Program-made: the position numbers and the translations under genes
Assembly (NCBI GenBank): GCA_002782365.1
Contig: PFHP01000025.1
Location: 1 to 9,112, forward strand
Length of the DNA stretch: 9,112 nucleotides
Source: Candidatus Kuenenbacteria bacterium CG_4_8_14_3_um_filter_39_15
GTDB taxonomy: Bacteria; Patescibacteriota; Patescibacteriia; UBA2196; GWA2-42-15
Direction: 5' to 3'
The notes under the pieces: generated by a model
What the model was told of the DNA's origin: nothing
Databases searched by the model: none
Seen by the model: the letters and a program-made list of their open reading frames with translations, nothing else
Part shown: positions 6,321-9,112 of the stretch, piece after piece
Layout: each line of letters opens with the position of its first letter
How positions within the stretch are numbered: the stretch's first letter is position 1

Positions 6321-7697
6321 TTAATATTCCAGCTCTTCCACCCGTTGCTCTAAATTTTTAAAACTGACTGTATTTTCGTCAAAAAATAGTGAGATTGTCC
6401 CAGTCGGGCCGTTTCTGTGTTTTTGGATCATAATGTCGGCAATGTGCGGCCTGCTGGTATCTTTTTTATACATTTCCTCACGATAAATAAACATCACCAC
6501 ATCGGCATCCTGCTCTAAACTGCCGCTCTCGCGTAAATCTGCCAGCCGAGGAATTGATCTTGGGCGCTGTTCAACCTGGCGCGACATCTGTGATAACGCC
6601 AGTACCGGAATATTTAATTCTCTGGCAATTGATTTTAGGCCGCGTGAAATCTCCGAGACCACTTGCACCCGATTATCAATATTACTGGCCGCTCCGCCCC
6701 TGCCTTCCATCAGCTGCAAATAATCAACCACCACCAATCCCAAATTATGCTCTGCCTGCAATCTTCTGCATTTGGTCCTGATCTCCATGACATTAGACAT
6801 GGGCGAATCATCAATATAGAGCGGCGCTTCAGACAAATCTCCCATCGCATGGCCAATGCGCGAAAAATCAGATTCCTGTCCGGGAATTTCCCTGTCTGAC
6901 AGGTTGCCAGTGCGTAGCTTCCATAAACTCACTCCAGCTTGCGCGCAGAGCATTCTGTCAACCAGTTGATCTTTACTCATTTCCAATGAAAATATGCCTA
7001 CGCCGATTTTTTCTTTTGCCGCCACTTGTCTGGCAATGTCCAGCGCGAAGCTTGTTTTACCCATACTCGGCCTAGCGGCTAAGATTATCAGGTCAGATTT
7101 TTGCAAACCAGCCAGCTTTCTATCCAAATCACGATAATGGGTGCGCAGTCCCCGCAGTTTCCCTTTTTCCTTGTGCAGCTCATCAATTCTGTCAAACGCC
7201 TCGGACAGCAAACTCTTGATTGAGCTGAATTCCGGTTTTAAAAACCATTCAGAAATTTTAAACAATTTGCTTTCCGCTTCGTCTAGCAGTCGATCAACCT
7301 CATCATCTTCATGATAACCCATTTCATGTATTTCCGCTGCCGTGGTAATCAATTTCCGCAGAATCGCTTTTTTTCTGATAATCTTGGCGTAATGCGCCAC
7401 ATTGGCCGAAGTTGGCACCGCATTTGTTAAATTAATCAGATATGACCGGCCGCCAGTATTTTCTAACTGTTTTTTTTCATCAAGTTTTGATGCTAAAGAG
7501 AGCAGATCAATCGGCTCCTTGGCGCCGTATAGCTCTAGCATGCATTCATAAATTATTCTGTGGCCGTCTTTATAAAATTCTTGCGGTGTCAAAACATCCG
7601 CAATTTTAGTGATCGCGTCCTTATCTATCAGCAGGCTGCCCAATACAGACTGTTCAGCTTCTAAGTTTTGCGGCGGCATACGTAGATTTTCGGCCAT
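6321..7697 (-). CDS. dnaB: Replicative DNA helicase DnaB
   Basis: DnaB is the hexameric 5'-3' helicase that unwinds the replication fork. At 458 residues it is of normal length with no intein. The N-terminal helical domain starts MPPQNLEAEQSVLGSLL (residues 7-23). A linker region at about 150-180 leads to the RecA-like motor domain. That domain has Walker A ARPSMGKTS (208-216), the catalytic glutamate in SLEM (E239), Walker B VVVDYLQLM (322-330), ALSQMSRQVE (367-376), RLADLRESGSLEQDADVV (384-401) and the arginine-finger segment KHRNGPTG (426-433). ATG 7697 places the conserved N-terminal motif at the expected distance. No strong Shine-Dalgarno precedes it. It is the first gene of the minus-strand run, 30 bases upstream of ybaB, with a promoter candidate in the divergent spacer. 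Confidence 0.98.
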   Translation of the reverse strand: MAENLRMPPQNLEAEQSVLGSLLIDKDAITKIADVLTPQEFYKDGHRIIYECMLELYGAKEPIDLLSLASKLDEKKQLENTGGRSYLINLTNAVPTSANVAHYAKIIRKKAILRKLITTAAEIHEMGYHEDDEVDRLLDEAESKLFKISEWFLKPEFSSIKSLLSEAFDRIDELHKEKGKLRGLRTHYRDLDRKLAGLQKSDLIILAARPSMGKTSFALDIARQVAAKEKIGVGIFSLEMSKDQLVDRMLCAQAGVSLWKLRTGNLSDREIPGQESDFSRIGHAMGDLSEAPLYIDDSPMSNVMEIRTKCRRLQAEHNLGLVVVDYLQLMEGRGGAASNIDNRVQVVSEISRGLKSIARELNIPVLALSQMSRQVEQRPRSIPRLADLRESGSLEQDADVVMFIYREEMYKKDTSRPHIADIMIQKHRNGPTGTISLFFDENTVSFKNLEQRVEELEY

Positions 7698-7723
7698 ATT
7701 TTTTATCTTGAAAATTCATTTTA

Positions 7724-7753
7724 ATCTTACCATTTTTGCATCATTAAAAGCAA
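7724..7753 (-). promoter_or_regulatory. Candidate extended -10 promoter for dnaB-ybaB-recR
   Basis: Read on the minus strand: TTGCTT (7753-7748), an 18-base spacer, then TGGTAAGAT, whose last six bases (7729-7724) form the -10 with the TGn extension. Predicted transcription start is near 7717, giving a leader of about 20 bases before the dnaB ATG. This is a sequence match only. Confidence 0.4.
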
Positions 7754-7803
7754 CCCCTATTTTTACACATTTTTATACCCCTCTTTTCCCCAAATACTAT
7801 CTC

Positions 7804-7812
7804 TGCTAATAT
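7804..7812 (+). promoter_or_regulatory. Candidate extended -10 for a leaderless glycosyltransferase transcript
   Basis: TGCTAATAT is an extended -10 match (TGn plus TAATAT, 7807-7812). A start seven bases downstream would fall at 7819, the A of the glycosyltransferase ATG, producing a leaderless message. There is no good -35 and no Shine-Dalgarno before this gene. The rest of the 121-base spacer (7698-7818) is A/T- and C-rich, with no other recognisable element beyond the dnaB promoter candidate. Confidence 0.35.
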
Positions 7813-7818
7813 TAAACC

Positions 7819-8685
7819 ATGGACTTATCTATTATTATTGTCAACTGGCATGTCAGGGATTTATTAAAAAAATGCCTTATTTCAATATACCAACACATTC
7901 AAAACATTAATTTTGAGGTTTTTGTTGTTGATAATGCCTCGCTAGATGGTTCTCTGAAAATGATACAGCAGGAATTTCCGCAAGTGCGGCTGATTGCCAA
8001 TCAAAGAAATACTGGTTTTGCTTATGCCAATAATCAAGCCTTGGAGCAAGCTCGGGGACAAAATATCTTGTTGCTCAATCCTGACACAGAGCTGATTGAT
8101 AATTCCCTGGAAAAAATCGTCAGGGTTTTTGGCCAGCATAATGATTGGGCGGTTTTGGGCGGTAAAATTTTAAATCCTGACCATTCGCTCCAAGAATCAA
8201 TCCGCCGCTTCCCGTCATTAAAAGACCAATTATTAATTCAGCTAAAACTCCATCACCTGTCATTTTTTAAAAAAAGTCTCAATTTATATCTGGCCAAAGA
8301 TTTTGATTACGCCAAAGAAAGCGCGGTTGACCAAGTTATGGGCGCATTTTTTCTAACAAAAAAATCTGTCATAGAAAAAATCGGCGGTTTTGATGCCAGA
8401 TATTATCTTTGGTTTGAAGAGGTAGATTTTTGCCAACGGGCCAAAGATGCCGGCTTAAAAGTCATTTATACACCGGCAATTAAAATCTATCATCACGGCG
8501 CTGCCAGCTTTAAACAACTTGACTGGCGCAAACAACTTATTTGGGATCATTCAGTCCAGCACTATTTCTGGACACATCAGCCTAAATGGCAGTGGTTAGT
8601 TTTGTGGTTTTTTCAGCCGATCAGTCTATTCTTGGCTGTAATTATAAATTACTGGAAAAAAATAAATGCCAAAAAATTATTTTAG
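7819..8685 (+). CDS. Family 2 glycosyltransferase (rhamnosyltransferase-like)
   Basis: Probably transfers a sugar from a nucleotide donor to a surface polysaccharide or lipid-linked intermediate at the inner face of the membrane. The GT-A fold signature is clear: LSIIIVNWHVRDLLKKCL (residues 3-20); VVDNASLDGS (36-45) with the nucleotide-binding D38; NTGFAYANNQAL (64-75); the metal-binding DXD-type LLLNPDTEL (84-92); GAFFLTKKSVIEKIGGFDA (175-193); and the catalytic-base region WFEEVDFCQRA (198-208). A hydrophobic segment near 259-277 probably anchors the C-terminus to the membrane. The layout matches the GT2 group that includes rhamnosyltransferases, but the sugar and acceptor cannot be read from sequence. 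The gene is divergent from dnaB and overlaps the next membrane-protein gene by 20 bases, so the two are probably coupled. Confidence 0.92.
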   Translation: MDLSIIIVNWHVRDLLKKCLISIYQHIQNINFEVFVVDNASLDGSLKMIQQEFPQVRLIANQRNTGFAYANNQALEQARGQNILLLNPDTELIDNSLEKIVRVFGQHNDWAVLGGKILNPDHSLQESIRRFPSLKDQLLIQLKLHHLSFFKKSLNLYLAKDFDYAKESAVDQVMGAFFLTKKSVIEKIGGFDARYYLWFEEVDFCQRAKDAGLKVIYTPAIKIYHHGAASFKQLDWRKQLIWDHSVQHYFWTHQPKWQWLVLWFFQPISLFLAVIINYWKKINAKKLF

Positions 8686-9112
8686 AACCACTCTGATTTT
8701 CCTTATCTTCAGTGAACTCCTGTCAATTTTCGCCTGGCTTTTACCAGAATTTAATTTGGCTGCTTTTTTATTTGTGCTAGCCATTACTTTAGTCCTTTCT
8801 CTTAAAAAACTTGAATACGGCATACTGATCGCTGGGGGCGAATTGATTATCGGCTCCTATGGCTATTTATTTTCTTTGGAATATGGCAGCACTTTAATTT
8901 CTGTGCGCCTCGGCATATTTATGGTTGTCATGTTTGCTTGGCTGTGCCATGTTGTTAAAAATGGGGGATTAAAAAGTTATTGGTTAGAGCTAAAAACATT
9001 CAAATTTTTTAAATATTACGCCGCGCTGGCAATCGTTTTAGTTTGGGGATTTGTTTGGGCCATAATCCGCGGTAATGATTTCGGCAATGTATTTTTAGAT
9101 TTTAATAACTGG
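8666..9112 (+). CDS. Multi-pass membrane protein, O-antigen ligase/polymerase-like, 3' end missing
   Basis: The frame is open from ATG 8666 to the end of the window (149 residues visible). It overlaps the glycosyltransferase gene by 20 bases in another frame. The protein starts MPKNYFRTTLIFLIF and has about four or five hydrophobic stretches: residues 8-26, 29-45, 52-68, 75-97 (ISVRLGIFMVVMFAWLCHVV) and 115-132 (YYAALAIVLVWGFVWAIIRG). The alternation of hydrophobic helices, the SYGYLFSL and SVRLGIF segments, and the position after a GT2 gene fit the N-terminal half of Wzy_C-type O-antigen ligases/polymerases. The diagnostic C-terminal periplasmic loop would lie outside the window. The membrane topology is secure; the ligase/polymerase call is tentative. 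Confidence 0.7.
   Translation, partial: MPKNYFRTTLIFLIFSELLSIFAWLLPEFNLAAFLFVLAITLVLSLKKLEYGILIAGGELIIGSYGYLFSLEYGSTLISVRLGIFMVVMFAWLCHVVKNGGLKSYWLELKTFKFFKYYAALAIVLVWGFVWAIIRGNDFGNVFLDFNNW

Noticed and set aside
6307..6328. AT-rich repeat/palindrome ATTAATATT around the dnaB stop
   Set aside because: Two 9-base copies are made only of A and T, and the unit contains the self-complementary AATATT. In AT-rich DNA this is expected by chance, and the stem would be too weak for a terminator.
6554..6899. Plus-strand open frames inside dnaB (6554-6781 and 6663-6899)
   Set aside because: They lie antisense within the conserved dnaB motor domain, look like no known protein and are explained as shadows of that gene.
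1..9112. Reassigned TGA codon (code 25, as in Gracilibacteria/Absconditabacteria), because no gene here ends in TGA
   Set aside because: All ten frames are full length under the standard code, with no in-frame TGA in nearly 3,000 codons. A reassigned TGA would be expected to appear inside genes. Eight TAA and one TAG stops are explained by AT richness.

Overview
The window is a gene-dense, AT-rich stretch of a bacterial chromosome carrying ten protein genes, two of them cut by the window edges. It contains no RNA gene, transposon or CRISPR array that I can see. Shine-Dalgarno sequences are mostly absent. Nine stop codons are visible, eight TAA and one TAG, with no in-frame TGA. The isoleucyl-tRNA synthetase is of the eukaryote-like (IleS2) type, and several housekeeping proteins are lean or altered. 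Together these suggest a member of the Candidate Phyla Radiation (Patescibacteria). That placement is inference from overall character, not from a marker-gene tree.

Region 1 (1-4108, plus strand) is a packed housekeeping run: ileS (5' end missing), recO, tgt (queuine/preQ1 tRNA transglycosylase) and rplU (ribosomal protein L21). Gaps are 1 and 4 bases, and recO and tgt overlap by 16 bases, so the genes are probably co-transcribed. A weak AT-rich hairpin follows rplU.

Region 2 (4154-5341, plus strand) is a single 395-residue, highly charged protein that I do not recognise. It ends at a strong hairpin (5364-5390), which probably terminates transcription from both sides.

Region 3 (5414-7697, minus strand) reads dnaB, ybaB/ebfC, recR: the replicative helicase, a nucleoid-associated protein and the RecO partner RecR. 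RecO and RecR are therefore on convergent transcripts a few kilobases apart. An extended -10 promoter candidate lies upstream of dnaB in the 121-base divergent spacer.

Region 4 (7819-9112, plus strand) starts a cell-surface polysaccharide module. It has a family 2 glycosyltransferase and, overlapping it by 20 bases, the N-terminal part of a multi-pass membrane protein that resembles O-antigen ligases/polymerases.

I do not see a clear new multi-gene system. The observations most worth checking are a Tgt without its three zinc-binding cysteines, an IleRS whose first CxxC zinc knuckle is split by a low-complexity insert, 7-base-period repeats inside these two essential-type genes, the unrecognised 395-residue protein, and a possible leaderless promoter for the glycosyltransferase.
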